64,000 nt of DNA, taken from the NCBI GenBank assembly GCA_039707465.1, contig CM077643.1, positions 248,749,919 through 248,813,918 of the forward strand, given 5' to 3'. Source of the DNA: Rhabdophis nuchalis. Lineage: Eukaryota; Chordata; Lepidosauria; Squamata; Natricidae. The position numbers were made by a program, and so were the translations under genes. Position 1 is the first letter of the stretch. Each line of letters begins with the position of its first letter. The notes under the pieces were generated by a model, which was not told the DNA's origin, made no database searches, and was given only the letters and a program-made list of their open reading frames with translations. Positions 32,699 to 43,940 of the stretch are shown here, in pieces.

Positions 32699-34552
32699 TT
32701 AGCATACGTACTCGCCGAGGTAGGCGGGGCTGCGTCGACTCCGCCCCGAACGCCTCAGTGTTTCAACAGGAGTCGAAGGAGGAGGTCCTGCCCGTGGTAG
32801 CTCCTCCCGGCCGGGGGTGTAGCTCCGGGTGTCGTCATCGCGGCCTAGCATTTCCCCGGAAGCCATCGAATCAGGTAGGCGACCGCAAGGGGGTGCGCCG
32901 CTCGGGTTTGAGTCGAAATTGAGCACCTGGCGTGCAGGGGTCGGGTAGGCCGGGCTTGAACGGGCCTGTTGATTTAAAGGGTCTGTTGCGGCCGGGCTTG
33001 GAGTTGTGAAGCTGTCGGGTTGCGGGCGATCCAGGAAGGGCTGTTCGAGCTCCGGCAGCCCCGGGAAACGTTCGGGGGAGTCAAAACTGCCCGGTGGCCA
33101 GGGCGCTGCGGCGGAGCGTGCGTTCTCCCGGTGTTCGGGCCCCTCCTCGTCCGGTGGTGATGTCTGCTCCTCCGGGGCCGAGGACGGGTGGCGGCGCCTT
33201 AATTGATCCAAGTGGCGCCGCCACTCGGATCCATCGGGTCGTCCAACCCTGTAAGAGCAGGGGCCCGTTAGTTCTTTGATGGTTGCGGGAACCCATCGCG
33301 GATCCCCCGCGAAATTTCGGGCGAAGACGGGGTCGCCCACGGAGAAACGGCAGGGAGGGGGAGCCCCCAGGTTGCACGGCTGCACCTCATTGTAGAGGGG
33401 GTGCAGCCTGTCCAATTTGGTTCTCAGGCGGCAGCCCATCAGCAGCTCCGCGGGGCTTTTCCCTGTTGCCGGGCAAGGCGTAGAGTGCTGACCCGTGAGG
33501 TAAGCATCTACCCTTGCATGCCAATCCCCCTTAACCATCCTCCCGAGGGCCTCCTTGGCCGAGCGGACGGCCCGTTCCGCCCGGCCATTGGCGGCAGGGT
33601 GGTAAGGGGCGGTCGGCGCATGTCGGATCCCCTGGGAGGCCAGGAATTCCTGGAAGGTGGTGGAGTGGAACTGCGGGCCGTTGTCGGAGACAAGGGTGTC
33701 CGGCAACCCGTGCGTAGCAAAAAGACGGCAGAGCGCGCGCACGGTGCTCTCCATGGTGGTGGAGGCCATCAGGATGACCTCCGCCCAGCGGGAGTAGGCG
33801 TCCACCACCACCAGGAAGGACTGGCCGTGAAAGGGGCCAGCGAAGTCGATGTGGACGCGTGACCACGGGGACCTGGGGGTGTTCCAGTCCCGGTGGGGGG
33901 CCGAGGGCGGAGCGGAATGTGAGGCTTGGCACGCCTGGCAAGTGCCCACGAAGGCGGCCACCTCTTCGTCCATGCGCGGCCACCAGACATAGCTCCGGGC
34001 CAAGGCCTTCATGCAGGCTATGCCTGGGTGGCCGTCATGGAGGGATTCAAGTACCTGACGGCGCAGTGACGGGGGAACGATGACCCGGTCCCCCCAAAGC
34101 AAGCACCTGCTGTGGAGCGACAGCTCCAGCTGACGGGTCTTGAAGGGCCGGAACTCGGTTGGCAGGGCAGCTGAGGGCCACCCCCGCAGAACCCAGGTGG
34201 AGACCCGGGAGAGGAAGGGGTCGGCCCTGGTCAGCGCCGCCACGTCCGATGACGTGAGGGGGAGATCCGAGTCCGCCACAGCAAGGACGGAGAGGGCCGG
34301 CACCGGCTCCTGGTCCGCCTGAGGGAGGGGGCAACGGCTGAGGGCGTCTGCGTGCCCCAGCTGCTTGCCCGGACGGTAATGCAGCGTATACTCGTAGGCT
34401 GCGAGAAATTCCGTCCACCTGGTCATCCTTGGCGAAAGGATTGGGGGGGTGGGCCGGTCGCCGGCCAGAAGCCCAAGGAGAGGCTTGTGGTCGGTGAAAA
34501 CGGTGAAGGAGTGGCCGTACAGGTACTCATGGAATTTTTTAATCCCGGACAC
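32699..34552 (-). pseudogene. Gypsy pol, RNase H C-terminal part and integrase
   Basis: The 617-codon open frame starts in the RNase H domain (FTDHKPL at residues 19-25). The integrase zinc region has His172, His175 (LHDGH), Cys205 and Cys208. The catalytic triad is Asp236 (HIDFAGP), Asp290 (VSDNGPQF) and Glu326 (GRAERAV), spaced 53 and 35 residues, as expected for an active DDE integrase. A GPY/F-like module follows (VPATIKELTGPCSYRV, about 421-436), then a Pro/Ser-rich tail to the stop. I see no chromodomain. The true translation would come from the upstream gag-pol frame; a frameshift near 34575 cuts it off, so the annotated Met is not a real start. Integrase inserts the DNA copy into the host chromosome. 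Confidence 0.92.
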
Positions 34553-34752
34553 TACAGCCAGAGCCTCCTTATCTGGCTGTAGTTGCGCTCCGCAGGAGAC
34601 AGAGTCCGGGAGTAAAAGGCGACGGGAGCTTCTGAGCCATCGGGCAGGACATGGCTCAGGACCGCCCCCAGGCCGAAGGGGGAGGCGTCCGATGCCAACG
34701 TCAAGGGCATGCTGTCAGAATACTGCACAAGCACGGCCTGTGACGTCAGCAT
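34552..34752 (-). pseudogene. Gypsy pol, RNase H N-terminal segment in a shifted frame
   Basis: This short frame carries the start of RNase H, with the catalytic-type Asp in LASDASPFGLGAVL, then AFYSRTLSPAERNYSQI. It is in a different frame from the coding blocks on both sides, which are themselves in the same frame. The shifts lie near 34790 and near 34575, the latter consistent with loss of about 4 nt. RNase H degrades the RNA strand during reverse transcription. Confidence 0.88.
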
Positions 34753-36982
34753 CCCTTTGACAGCCGCGAACGCATGCGCTTCGCGGCTGCCCGATCGCCG
34801 AGCGATCGAGTAATCGATGGAGCGGCTCGGCTAGTGACGCCTTGTGGGGAATGAAGGGCGCATAGAAGTTGAGCAGGCCGAGGAACGCCTGCAGCTCCGT
34901 CTTGGAGCTAGGCGTGGGGGCGTTGCGAATTGCCTCGACCTTGGACGGGGTGGGGTGGATGCCTTGAGCGTCGACCACAAAGCCCAGGAACTCCACCCGC
35001 GGCACAGCAAATTTGCATTTGCTGCGCTTCAATTTGAAGCCCGCGCCCCTGAAAACCAGGAGGACCTTCCGGAGTACTTCGGCGAGGTCTGAGAGGCTGG
35101 AAGCAGCTATCAGGACGTCGTCGAAGTACGGAACGATGCCCGGGAGCCCATGGAGCAGCCATTCCATGAGGCTCTGGAAGATCCCCGGGGCAACGGAAAC
35201 GCCGAATTGGAGGAGGCGACAGCGAAAAGCTCCTCGGTGGGTGACGATGGTCTGGGCCTCAGCCGCATCGTCGTCCACCGGCAGCTGCTGGTAGGCCTGA
35301 GCCATATCCAGCTTCGCGAAGATGCACCCCTGCCCCAAAGAATGGAGCAGGTGCTGCACCACCGGAACTGGATATGGGTTCGCCTGAAGCCCGCGGTTGA
35401 TCGTCGACTTATAGTCGGCGCAGATGCGAATGGACCCGTCGGGCTTGATGGGGACCACTATTGGGGTCTCCCATCTCGCCTGGTCGACCGGCTCCAGCAC
35501 GCCCTGCGCCACCAGACGATCAAGCTCCGCGTCAACCTTTGGCTTCAGGGCAAACGGCAGCCTGCGGGCCTTGAGCCGAATTGGGGCAACCTGAGGGTCT
35601 AGATTGAGTGAAACAGGGGTGCCCTTGTAGGAGCCCAGGGCACTGTCGAACACGTCCGGGAATTCGGCCAGAACGGCGTCCACGGGTGAGGTGGCAGGCA
35701 CCCGGTGAACCCGTTGGATGGAGAGGCCTAGGGCGGCAAACCAGTCCAGGCCTATGAGCGCGGCAAGAGGGCGCTCGACAACCAAGATGGGGAGGAGGCC
35801 GGTAAAACGCCCGTACTGGACGCGGACTCTGTGCTGGCCCTTTACTGCTATGGGGTTGCCCTGGTAATCCCGGAGCAGGGTTTCTGGCTGGGACAGATCT
35901 CCGGCCTTAAGGGCTGGGCAGAGGCCCCTCAACTGAGGCCAGGAGATGAGGGACCGGGACGAGCCCAAGTCGACCTCCATTGACAGTGGTCGGCCCTCGA
36001 GGAGAAGGGAGGTGGAGATGCGCCTATGGTTGTTAGAAGGCAACGGGGTGGCTTCCAGGAGGTCATCGGTCGTGAAGCAGTCGGCTTCAGGTTGCAGCCG
36101 ACGAGCCGGCCGGCGTTGGCCGTAAGTCGGGGCCTGGGCGGCCGGAGCAGCCACTGCGCGGGACGCCGGCGGGAGGTTGGCCCGGCAGACGCGGGCGATG
36201 TGGCCTTTCCTGTCGCATCGGCGGCATATGGTGGCCCTGAATGGGCAGACGCTCCGGAGATGGGTACCGCCGCAACCGATGCAGGCCGCGGCCGGTTGGC
36301 GGCCCGGCTGAGCTCTCGCACGGCCCCTGCCCGCGGCTTGGAGACGCGCCACTTGGTCGTAGGGCGCGAAATCCTCCGACGGGTCGAGAGGGGCCAGCTC
36401 GTCGATCAGGCAGGCCCTCGGGGAGGGCAGCGGTTGGGCGGCCTGGCTCTGGCACATCTCGGTGGTGGCGGCTTCGGCTAGTTCGGCGGCCTTGGCCTCT
36501 TCGACTGCCTGCTCCAAAGTGACATCCGAGCGGGCGAGCAGTCTGCGGCGTAATTTAATGTCCTTGAGGCCGCAGACAAACTGCTCCACCAAGGATTCGT
36601 CGAGGAACGGGGAGGCAAAGTCGCATAGCATGGCAGATGCACGCAGGGCCTGCAAAAAGTCAGCGGCCGATTGGGCGGGCTGCTGGCGGCATTGCCGGAA
36701 TGCGAACCGTCGTGATATCTTTGACGGAGCCGGGGCGAAATGGGCCTTGAGGCGGGCTAGCAGCGTGTCCCAGGCCGTGTCATGGGCGGCTGCTGGCGCG
36801 GCGATGTTCCGTGCCACCGCGAAGACGGCACGGCCGGCGCAGCTCAGGAATAGGCCCAGCTTTCTAGCCGGGGTTAGTTCACCATGGTCGCCCGCGAGGA
36901 GAAAACAGTCGAAGCGGGCGAGGAACGCGGCCCACGATTCAGCGGTCGCATCGTAAGGCGCAAAGGGTGGAAGGGTGGCCAT
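34715..36982 (-). pseudogene. Gypsy gag-protease-reverse transcriptase, continuous frame
   Basis: A 755-codon frame fuses gag and pol without a recoding site. Gag occupies about residues 1-270 and ends in two Cys/His knuckles: C234-C237-H241-C246, one residue short of the usual spacing, and C253-C256-H261-C266, canonical. Protease follows with VDLGSS at 337-342, where VDTGSS is usual, and the ALIGLDW block at 408-414. RT spans about 430-700, with FAKLDM (catalytic Asp559) and YFDD at 619-622, then FLGFVV and LGLLNFYAPFIP. The last 27 or so residues are out of frame after a shift near 34790. The Met at 36982, about 110 nt after the primer binding site, is the natural start. The copy cannot make full Pol. 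Confidence 0.93.
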
Positions 36983-37091
36983 GGTTTGGCTGAGGTAATG
37001 TCTCGAGCGCAGGCCGAAGGAGAATTGACGGGGTGTCTCTTCGTACCCGTAGGGAGAAGAGCCGTGTCAAGGTGGAAATCAGTACCGGGCC

Positions 37092-37107
37092 CCAGTCCTC
37101 GTCGCCA
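37092..37107 (-). other. Primer binding site of the gypsy element
   Basis: On the minus strand TGGCGACGAGGACTGG begins one nucleotide after the LTR end CTAACA. The TGG start pairs with a tRNA CCA end. The priming tRNA is not identified. Confidence 0.75.
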
Positions 37108-37108
37108 G

Positions 37109-37242
37109 TGTTAGATGGGTTCACAGAGAAGTCCAGACCGGTAAGTTTCCAAGGCTTTATTTAGTAACAGCAACGATAAGCAAGTCAAAACGGTAACGAA
37201 GTAAAAAGCGCGCGCCTTCTGTCTGACAGCTCTTTTATATAG
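37109..37242 (-). repeat. Gypsy 5' LTR, truncated at the TATA box
   Basis: It is collinear with the first 134 bp (plus-strand order) of the other LTR, with two substitutions, and stops at TTTTATATAG inside the palindrome loop. The U3 upstream of the TATA box (about 121 bp) is missing. The adjoining 26 bp at 37242-37267 repeat the CR1 sequence at 32383-32408. Confidence 0.95.
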
Positions 37243-37292
37243 ACTAGATGACTTCCAAGGTCCCTTCCAACTCTGCTATTGTATTATTGTAA
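37243..37292 (+). mobile_element. CR1 LINE tail, right of the gypsy insertion
   Basis: ACTAGATGACTTCCAAGGTC repeats the left flank, then continues TTCCAACTCTGCTATTG and ends in a short TATTG tail. It is the end of the CR1 copy starting at 31970. Confidence 0.9.
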
Positions 37293-37454
37293 GTGTGTCC
37301 TTGTATTTTGAAATTTAAATCAGAAATTCCTTGGAGCCTGAAACGTAATTGTAGTATATTAATTTATCAGTATCATTGATCAATTAAGCATGCATGTGAT
37401 CTTGTCTTGTTCATTTACTAGATATGTAAGACTCAAAAGATATGGGGCACACCT

Positions 37455-37650
37455 GAACTTTCAAGTTTGTTTATTTACATCTCACCTTTTAGTATTTTTA
37501 TAAATAATTCAAGACAATGAATATACCTAATACTCCTTCCTTCTGCTAAATTAGCCCATTCATTGCCAATACAGCCATCAACAATTTGCGGAGGGCAGGA
37601 ATGACCAACATCATACCCTTCATCATACCCGGCTGACTGTGAATACAGTA
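37455..37650 (-). mobile_element. SINE-like fragment
   Basis: TATTTTTATAAATAATTCAAGAC and ACTCCTTCCTTCTG resemble the interior of the SINE at 49668. The promoter part is not preserved. Confidence 0.45.
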
Positions 37651-39885
37651 ACTGCCTGTATTTTCCTGCTTTGTGTTGAAAGTACATTCTACTTTCCAGT
37701 TTGTGCCAGATCAAGTTTGGTTTACCCAATGGGTTTTTAAAAAAAATCCATTTAAGCAAACCATCTGCAGTTTGTTTATTAACTTCTATACCTGGGAGCA
37801 GGAATACCTCCTTGCCTTGGTCAATGGTCATTTCTGCAGCTCTTTAACCTCTCTTTTTTAACTAATATTAATAGTGTTTCGGTGCCATGTTTGTTAAATA
37901 TATGCCTATGTACAGAGAGTCAATGGTTCAAAACCTAAAAGGATTTTGTTTTAATTACTATTTTTCTTTCTCAGAGCTACTCACTTTGTCACTGGGCTTT
38001 TTTTAAAAAGTTTTTTAACCATTGAATTGCAAGATATATTTTTTCTTCCCCCCCCCCCCCCCCCCCATGTCTCAAACAGTCAAAATCAAATGATCTCTAC
38101 TGGAGAAGATTTGTCTAAGCTATGGAGACAATAGCTGATAGAATTTTCTTCAGCCAACTCAGAGTTCAGTCAGCATTAGCACAGGGCAAAAGTCACTCAA
38201 GAATACAGTGCTATTATGCCCTTCAATTTTTCTAGAAATTTCAATCGAGTGAGCAACAGAAAAGACAAGTCTAGGACTTTACTACCTTTAGTTGGAAGAC
38301 AACAATAAACTTTGGGTGCATTTATGCAGCTGGCAGGCACTCAAGCTACAGATTTACAATAAAAAAAAGAGGAACATGGTGGTGGGAACACTCAGAATGT
38401 ACTAATAAGTTGAATTATTCTTGAAGATAACAAATGAAGAATGTTTTTATTTAGATCTCTTGATCCCATCATCCTGTGCTTTAATCCTCATCCTTCGGCA
38501 ACTGTCAGGCAGGCTTTTATATGTACTGAGCATGCTCAGTCTCCCTAGTACCCCACCCCCCCACTTCTCCAAATGCTGCTCTGTGTTTCAGTGTATTGTG
38601 AAGTTTCCTCACACCTGCTTGATGCCTCACAGTAGCATAAAATGTACTTCCAGGATGCACCATTGTAGAGGGATCAATCAACAGGTGGCAATAATAATCA
38701 AATGAAGCTGAGATATCAGCTAATTAAAACAAACATACCATATCACATACAATGCATTATCAGGCAGTTGTATGAATTAACTAGCGTATCTACCTTCGGC
38801 ACAAAGTCTGAGCAAATAAATGCTACTCTCCAATAGGCAGCATTTTGTTTGACTATCCCAATAAAGGAGTCTGTGTTTCCCAAGAAACTAAAAAGCAACA
38901 ACAACCCACATATACATTATAGAATAAAAGCTACAACAGAAAGCTCTAGCATTTTGAGGGTTGAAATATCTAGGTGCTTCGGAAAGAAATGCAAGGAAGA
39001 ATCAGAGATGCAAGATAGATCCAGCATCCCAGCTTCCATCCATCCTTGTGGCACTTGTAGCTATCCAGTGGGTGAATGAGTGAGCAATCTGATGAGCAGA
39101 GGTCTCAGGTGGGACTGCAGCTGAACTTCCTCCCCATTCTGTTTCTTGAATGACATGTGAAAGGCCAAAAAATCAAGCATCCAGGGTCCTATTTCCTAGT
39201 TCTTCAACCAGGATGAAGGAAAAAGAGCTATTTGAGCCTGTTCAATGATTTAAAGGAGAGTAAAACACAACAACAACACTATGACCCATTGGGTCATCAT
39301 TTCAGAGATATTCCCTTACCTGAACAGAGAAACAGAATGAGCATGGATGGATTAAAAAAAAAACATGTGGAAGAGACTGCTAAGATCTTGCTGGCTTTCC
39401 CATTCACTTTCCTTGTAGGAAGCTGGCAGAGAGCCCTGGAAATTATTATCATGTCTGACCATGGTGGCATGGCAACACAGCAGCACCAAAGTGGCTGCAA
39501 CGTTCCCAAATTTTAACGCCATGGGAGTCCTGGGGCCTGGATTTTGGACACATACTCCTAATTATCCCATTTGAGGTATGTTGATTCAAAATTCTTGCCC
39601 TATGATGCACCATTTCACTGAACTGAAGGCTACAAATAAGCAAACAGACACAAGAGTTGTGCTAGTGTATAGCTATCTTCATTTACATTACCTACTTATC
39701 AGGAGGTATAATCTGGGTGATGGGGGGGAGCTATTGTTTTTATACTTTTTCTATTGGATTTGTTATTATTTGTAAATTGCCCATTTTGGTAAATTGCCCA
39801 TATGGAATGGCCATATAAAACTAATAAATAACATCATGACATTAGAACTGACATCCAAGCTCTATTTGATTTTTCCCTCTTACAC
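37651..39885. other. Unannotated stretch with C homopolymer
   Basis: A C-run of about 20 lies at 38047-38066. Positions 39770-39835 hold a short GTAAATTGCCCAT tandem and an AATAAATAACAT end, possibly a retroposon tail. No gene is supported. Confidence 0.35.
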
Positions 39886-40108
39886 TGCCATAGCAATAAG
39901 CACTTAGACTTATATACCACTTCACAGTGCTCTACAGCCCTCTCTAAGTGGTTTACAGAGTTAGCAACTTGCCCCCCCCAACAATCTGGGTCCTCATTTT
40001 ATGGACCATGGAAGAATTGAAGGCTGAATCAACCTTGAACTGGTCAGAATCGAACTGCTGGCAGTTAGCAGTCAGCAGAAGTAGCAGAAGAGCATTCTAA
40101 CCACAGCT
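39886..40108 (-). mobile_element. tRNA-derived squamate SINE
   Basis: The inverted copy begins CCATAGCAATAAGCAC, with ATATACCACTTCACAGTGC, AACAATCTGGGTCCTC, GAATCGAACTGC and CATTCTAACCACAGC at the promoter end. It contains a small GCAGTTAGCAGTCAGCAG duplication. Confidence 0.82.
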
Positions 40109-40870
40109 CTTGTATTTGGTCTCCTTTTTTCAAAGGCTCAAGGTGGCTTCAGAATATGGTTGAGCTAACTTCCTCTTCTGAAAACACATACTCTGCTTAG
40201 ACAATTGACACCTTTCTTAACTGTTTTTTTTTAATGTCTAGAAATCTCTCTATTATATTGAATGGGGGCAAATGCATTGTGCAATTTTAAGACCCTGGGT
40301 TTTGAAGAACTGTGAATTTAGCCTCCAGCTTAGCATATGGTGCAGAGAGCACTACGTTCACAGTTTCAGTGTATTTGTGACCACATGCATTTTATTCACA
40401 AAAGCAACGACAAGTAATAAAGGGGTGTTGATCTCCTATAGAATACAAAGTATTAAAACCTTGATGAAATCCTTGGGAAACTGAATCCCATTTCCTCCTA
40501 ATCATGCCTCTGTGAATACTGCGGCTACTAAGTGACCACACATGTGTGACAATACAGCTGCTGTATTTTTCACATGCTACACTACAGGCTGTTAGTGTAT
40601 CCTTCCAGCCTAAAGTTCAGCCACATCTAATGGAACAGTAAGGTTGGCTTCCTGTTATCGTAGGACTTCATTTGTTTACTGTATGAAGTATAAAGAGAAT
40701 ATATCCAAACAATTTGGTTTAAAAAAAAAATCAAATTAGGTTAGAAGTAATTTAATCATTTCTCAGTTACCATTGAAGGAAAAGCATCTGCAGGGTGGGT
40801 AAAAAAATATAATGTCAGGATGGTAAGCACAGCCACATAATTGAGGCCTTGTCCCTTTGGAGCATCAGTT
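40109..40870. other. Unannotated stretch
   Basis: No gene or named repeat recognised. Confidence 0.35.
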
Positions 40871-40874
40871 AAGT

Positions 40875-41640
40875 TAAGTTTACTTTATTGTCATTGCACC
40901 TCATACAATGAAATTAAATGCCATCTTAAGTGTACATCATACATAAGAAAACTATAAAAAAAACACATCCTTCACATTCAACACAATGGAATTGAAAACT
41001 CCTGATACTGCATTAAGTAGAATTCAATATAGTTACTGCTCTGGGATAGAAGCTGTTTTTCAGCCTATTTGTCGTTTTTATTGCCCTGTACCATCTGCCA
41101 GATGGTAATAGTTTAAAAAAAGGGTGCCCATGATGAGACGGATCTTTAAGAATGTTTTGAACTTTCTTAAGGCAGCGGGAGCTATAAAGCTCTTCCAAAG
41201 AGGGGAGAGGGCAAACAATGATCCTCTGGGCAATGACGTTAACCTTCTGGAGTGCTGTCCTATCTGCCACTGTGCAATTGGCAAATTATCCACAGATGCA
41301 GTAAATTAAAATGCTCTCTATGGTGCAGCAGTAGAAGGTCACCAGTAGTTTTTCATAAAGTTGTTGTTTCCTGAGAAGTCTCAGGTAGCATAATCTCTGC
41401 TGGGCCCTTTTGACCAGTGCTGCAGTGTGAGTGCCCCAAGTCAGGTCTTCTTTTGTGATAACATCCAGAAACCTAAAATTGGCCACTTGCTCCATTTGGT
41501 CTCCTCTGATCTATTCCTTCTGTAGTCCACTATAAGCTCCTTGGTCTTATTGGTGTTAAGGACCAAGTGATTGTCTTTACACCATGAAAGCAACTGGTCC
41601 ACTCATCCCGATAGGCAGACTCACCCCCCTCCGGAGATGA
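40875..41640 (-). pseudogene. Diverged L2/Rex-type LINE 3' region
   Basis: On the minus strand two frames (about 41286-41495 and 41013-41270) carry motifs found after the RT domain in fish and reptile LINEs: HTAALVKRAQQRL, FYCCTIESIL, then LEELYSSRCLKK, LLPSGRWYRAI and FYPRAVTILNS. A frameshift separates them. The 3' end has a CAATGACAATAAAG-type terminus opposite 40880-40900. The clade (L2 or Rex1/Babar) is a judgement from motifs. Confidence 0.65.
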
Positions 41641-41711
41641 GTCCTACCACTATTGTATCAACTGCAATATTACATCTTTGTAAAAGAGGGTGACGTTTTG
41701 CAAGAAGATTG

Positions 41712-43283
41712 TTTTTTTTTAAATTAAATTTATACCCCGCCCTTCTCCAAACGGACTCAGGGCGGCGCACAGGAATACTAAAAATACATACAAAAACATA
41801 TAAAATTTTAAAAAACTTATTCCAATAAAATCCTGTGCTAAAAACCAAATTAAAATCCCAAAATTTTCAACTATCTAAAAGTCAGTAATGGAGGTTACGC
41901 TAGGCCGGCTAGATGGAACAGATGTGTCTTTAGACACTTGCGGAAGAGGCGGAGGTCGGAGATGGTGCGAAGTTCAGGGGGTAAGTCGTTCCAAAGGGCT
42001 GGGCCCACCACAGAGAAGGCTCTTCCCCTGGGTGTCGCCAGTTGGCACTGTCCAGCCAACGGCACCCTGAGGAGGCCCTCTCTGTGGGAGCGTATCGGTC
42101 TGAGGGATGTATGGGGCAGGAGGCGGTCTCGCATATAACTAGGCCCCGAGCCATGGAGCGCTTTAAAGATGGTTGTCAGAACCTTGAAGCGCACCCGAAA
42201 GACCACAGGGAGCCAGTGCAGCTCGTGCAGGATTGGTGTTATGTGGGAGCGTCTGGGCGCTCCCATAATCACCCACGCGGCTGCATTCTGGACTAACTGC
42301 AGTTTTCGGGTGCACCTCAAGGGAAGCCCCATGTAGAAAGCATTACAGTAGTCGAGTCGAGAGGTGACGAGTGCTTGAGTGACTGTGCGTAAGGCATCCC
42401 GGTCCAGTAAGGGGCGCAATTGGCGCATCAGGCGTACCTGATGGAACGCCCCCCTGGCCACGGCTGCCACATGGTCCTCCATAGAGGACCATAGAGGACA
42501 GTCCAGGAGGACACCCAAATTGCGCGCCCTCTCCACGGGTGCCGGTGTTTCGCCCCCAATGGCCAGAGTTGGAATAATCTGGCTGAACCGGGGTGCCGGA
42601 AGCCACAGCCACTCAGTCTTGGCAGGGTTGAGCTTGAGTTTGTTACTACCCATCCAGATCCGTACGGCCTCCAAACCTCGACGGCATCGTTGGGGTGGGT
42701 CTGGGGTGGATATGTACAGCTGAGTATCATCAGCGTACAGATGATATCCCACCCCAAAACCACGGATGATCTCACCCAGCGGCTTCATATATATGTTGAA
42801 CAGTAGGGGCGAGAGGACTGACCCCTGAGGAACCCCACATATGAGGGGCCTCGAGGCCGACCTCTGCCCCCCTGCCAACACATATTGCGACCGACAAGAG
42901 AGGTAGGACGAGAACCACCGCAAAACGGTGCCTCCCAGCCCCAACCCCCCCAGTCGGCGCAATAGGATACCATGGTCGATGGTATCAAAAGCCGCTGAGA
43001 GGTCTAATAGGACTAGGATAGAGGAATATCCTCTATCCCGTGCCCTCCAGAGATCATCAACCAACACGACCAATGCCGTCTCGGTGCTGTGCCCGGGTCG
43101 GAAGCCGGACTGGCGCGGGTCTAGATAATCAACTTCCTCCAAGTGTCGCAGAAACTGTTGAGCCACCACACTCTCTACAACCTTCACTAAAAAGTGAAGT
43201 TTGGAGACGGGACGATAGTTCTCTAATAATGCTGGATCCAGGGACGGCTTCTTGAGGAGGGGCCTTACTACCGCCTCTGTAAT
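41712..43283 (-). mobile_element. 5'-truncated L2-like LINE with TSD AAGATTGT
   Basis: AAGATTGT occurs at 41705-41712 and 43284-43291, next to the A-rich 3' end and the 5' break, as expected for target-primed insertion. The 3' end has the GC-rich TTTATACCCCGCCCTTCTCC ... CAGGGCGGCGCACAGG hairpin. The same family recurs at 47753 and 62735. Confidence 0.85.
41895..43187 (-). pseudogene. L2-like LINE reverse transcriptase, 5'-truncated but open
   Basis: The 430-codon frame is uninterrupted, and it also stays open upstream to the insertion boundary near 43283, so the listed start (GTG) is not a real start. RT motifs include LLDLSAAFDTIDH (A, residues 60-72), GVPQGSVLSPLLFNIY (B, 118-133) and YADD (C, 151-154), followed by LKLNPAKTE and the C-terminal FSVVGPALWNDLPPELR ... 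LKTHLFH block. The family copies its RNA into the genome by target-primed reverse transcription. The endonuclease domain and the 5' end of RT are missing, so the copy cannot move by itself. The lack of stops suggests it is young. Confidence 0.9.
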
Positions 43284-43416
43284 AAGATTGTCATGACAAT
43301 TGATTTTTTTTTTTTAATTCTATCCTTATGAAAGCTGATGCTTTTAAGAGCAGGGAATGATCAGATAATGTAGGGAGTAAAGTATGATCAAAATAGATAT
43401 TTCAAAATAGATATAA

Positions 43417-43590
43417 GGAACAGCTTGCCTCCAGAAGTTGTGAATGCCCCAACCCTGGAAGTCTTTAAAAAGATGTTAGATAGCCATTTGTCTGAAATGG
43501 TATAAGGTTCCTGCCCACGCAGGGGGTTGGACTAGAAGACCTACAAGGTCCCTTCCAACTCTGCTATTGTATTGTATTGTATTATTTTGA
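43417..43590 (+). mobile_element. CR1 LINE 3' end
   Basis: AGGAACAGCTTGCCTCCAG to TTGGACTAGAAGACCTAC, ending in TATTGTATTGTATTG. Confidence 0.88.
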
Positions 43591-43619
43591 TGTATGATCA
43601 TAATTGGGACTGGAACTTC

Positions 43620-43940
43620 CACTGCTAATTAAGGCAGCCCGATTTTACAATCATGTTTACCATGGTCATTAAGTGAATTGCCACAGTTATTACGTGAAGC
43701 ATGTGGTCATTAATTCAACCTCCCACCTTGGCTTTTCTTATTAGATGCTAGTTAGGAAGTTTGCAGGTGGCGATTGTGTGACCCAAGGTTGCTGCAACAA
43801 TCATAAATTCATTTTGATCATGGGACTGCAAGTCCACTGCAGTGGCTGTGAAGTCCAAGGATGTCAGTCACATTTTTTTTAGCACAGCTGTAACTTCAAC
43901 CAGTTGCCAAATGGCTGGTTGTAAGGCGAAGACTGACTTT
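43620..43940. mobile_element. Old relic of the Tc1-like MITE family, tentative
   Basis: CCATGGTCATTAAGTGAATTG, TGTGACCCAAGG and GGCTGGTTGTAAGGCGAAGAC recall the family at 60499 and 63328, but similarity is weak. Confidence 0.35.

Larger units (their letters stand above)
32409..37242 (-). mobile_element. Ty3/gypsy LTR retrotransposon, near complete
   Basis: A 4.8-kb element in minus orientation, clearly GC-richer than its surroundings. In element order it has a truncated 5' LTR (37109-37242), primer binding site, a very short leader, gag, protease, RT, RNase H and integrase, then polypurine tract and full 3' LTR (32409-32663). RT before RNase H before integrase defines Ty3/gypsy. There is no env frame, and the integrase frame ends about 20 nt before the polypurine tract. 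The LTRs differ at 2 of 134 comparable positions, which suggests recent insertion. Two frameshifts and the damaged 5' LTR make this copy defective. The lineage is uncertain; general resemblance is to elements often labelled K02A2.6-like. Confidence 0.95.

Noticed and set aside
33006..36956. Plus-strand frames of up to 164 codons across the gypsy element
   Set aside because: They are antisense shadows of the GC-rich gag-pol frames.
37240..37268. Treating the 26-bp flank repeat as an ordinary target duplication of the gypsy element
   Set aside because: Ty3/gypsy duplications are about 5 bp and the adjacent LTR is truncated, so another process or an assembly error is needed.
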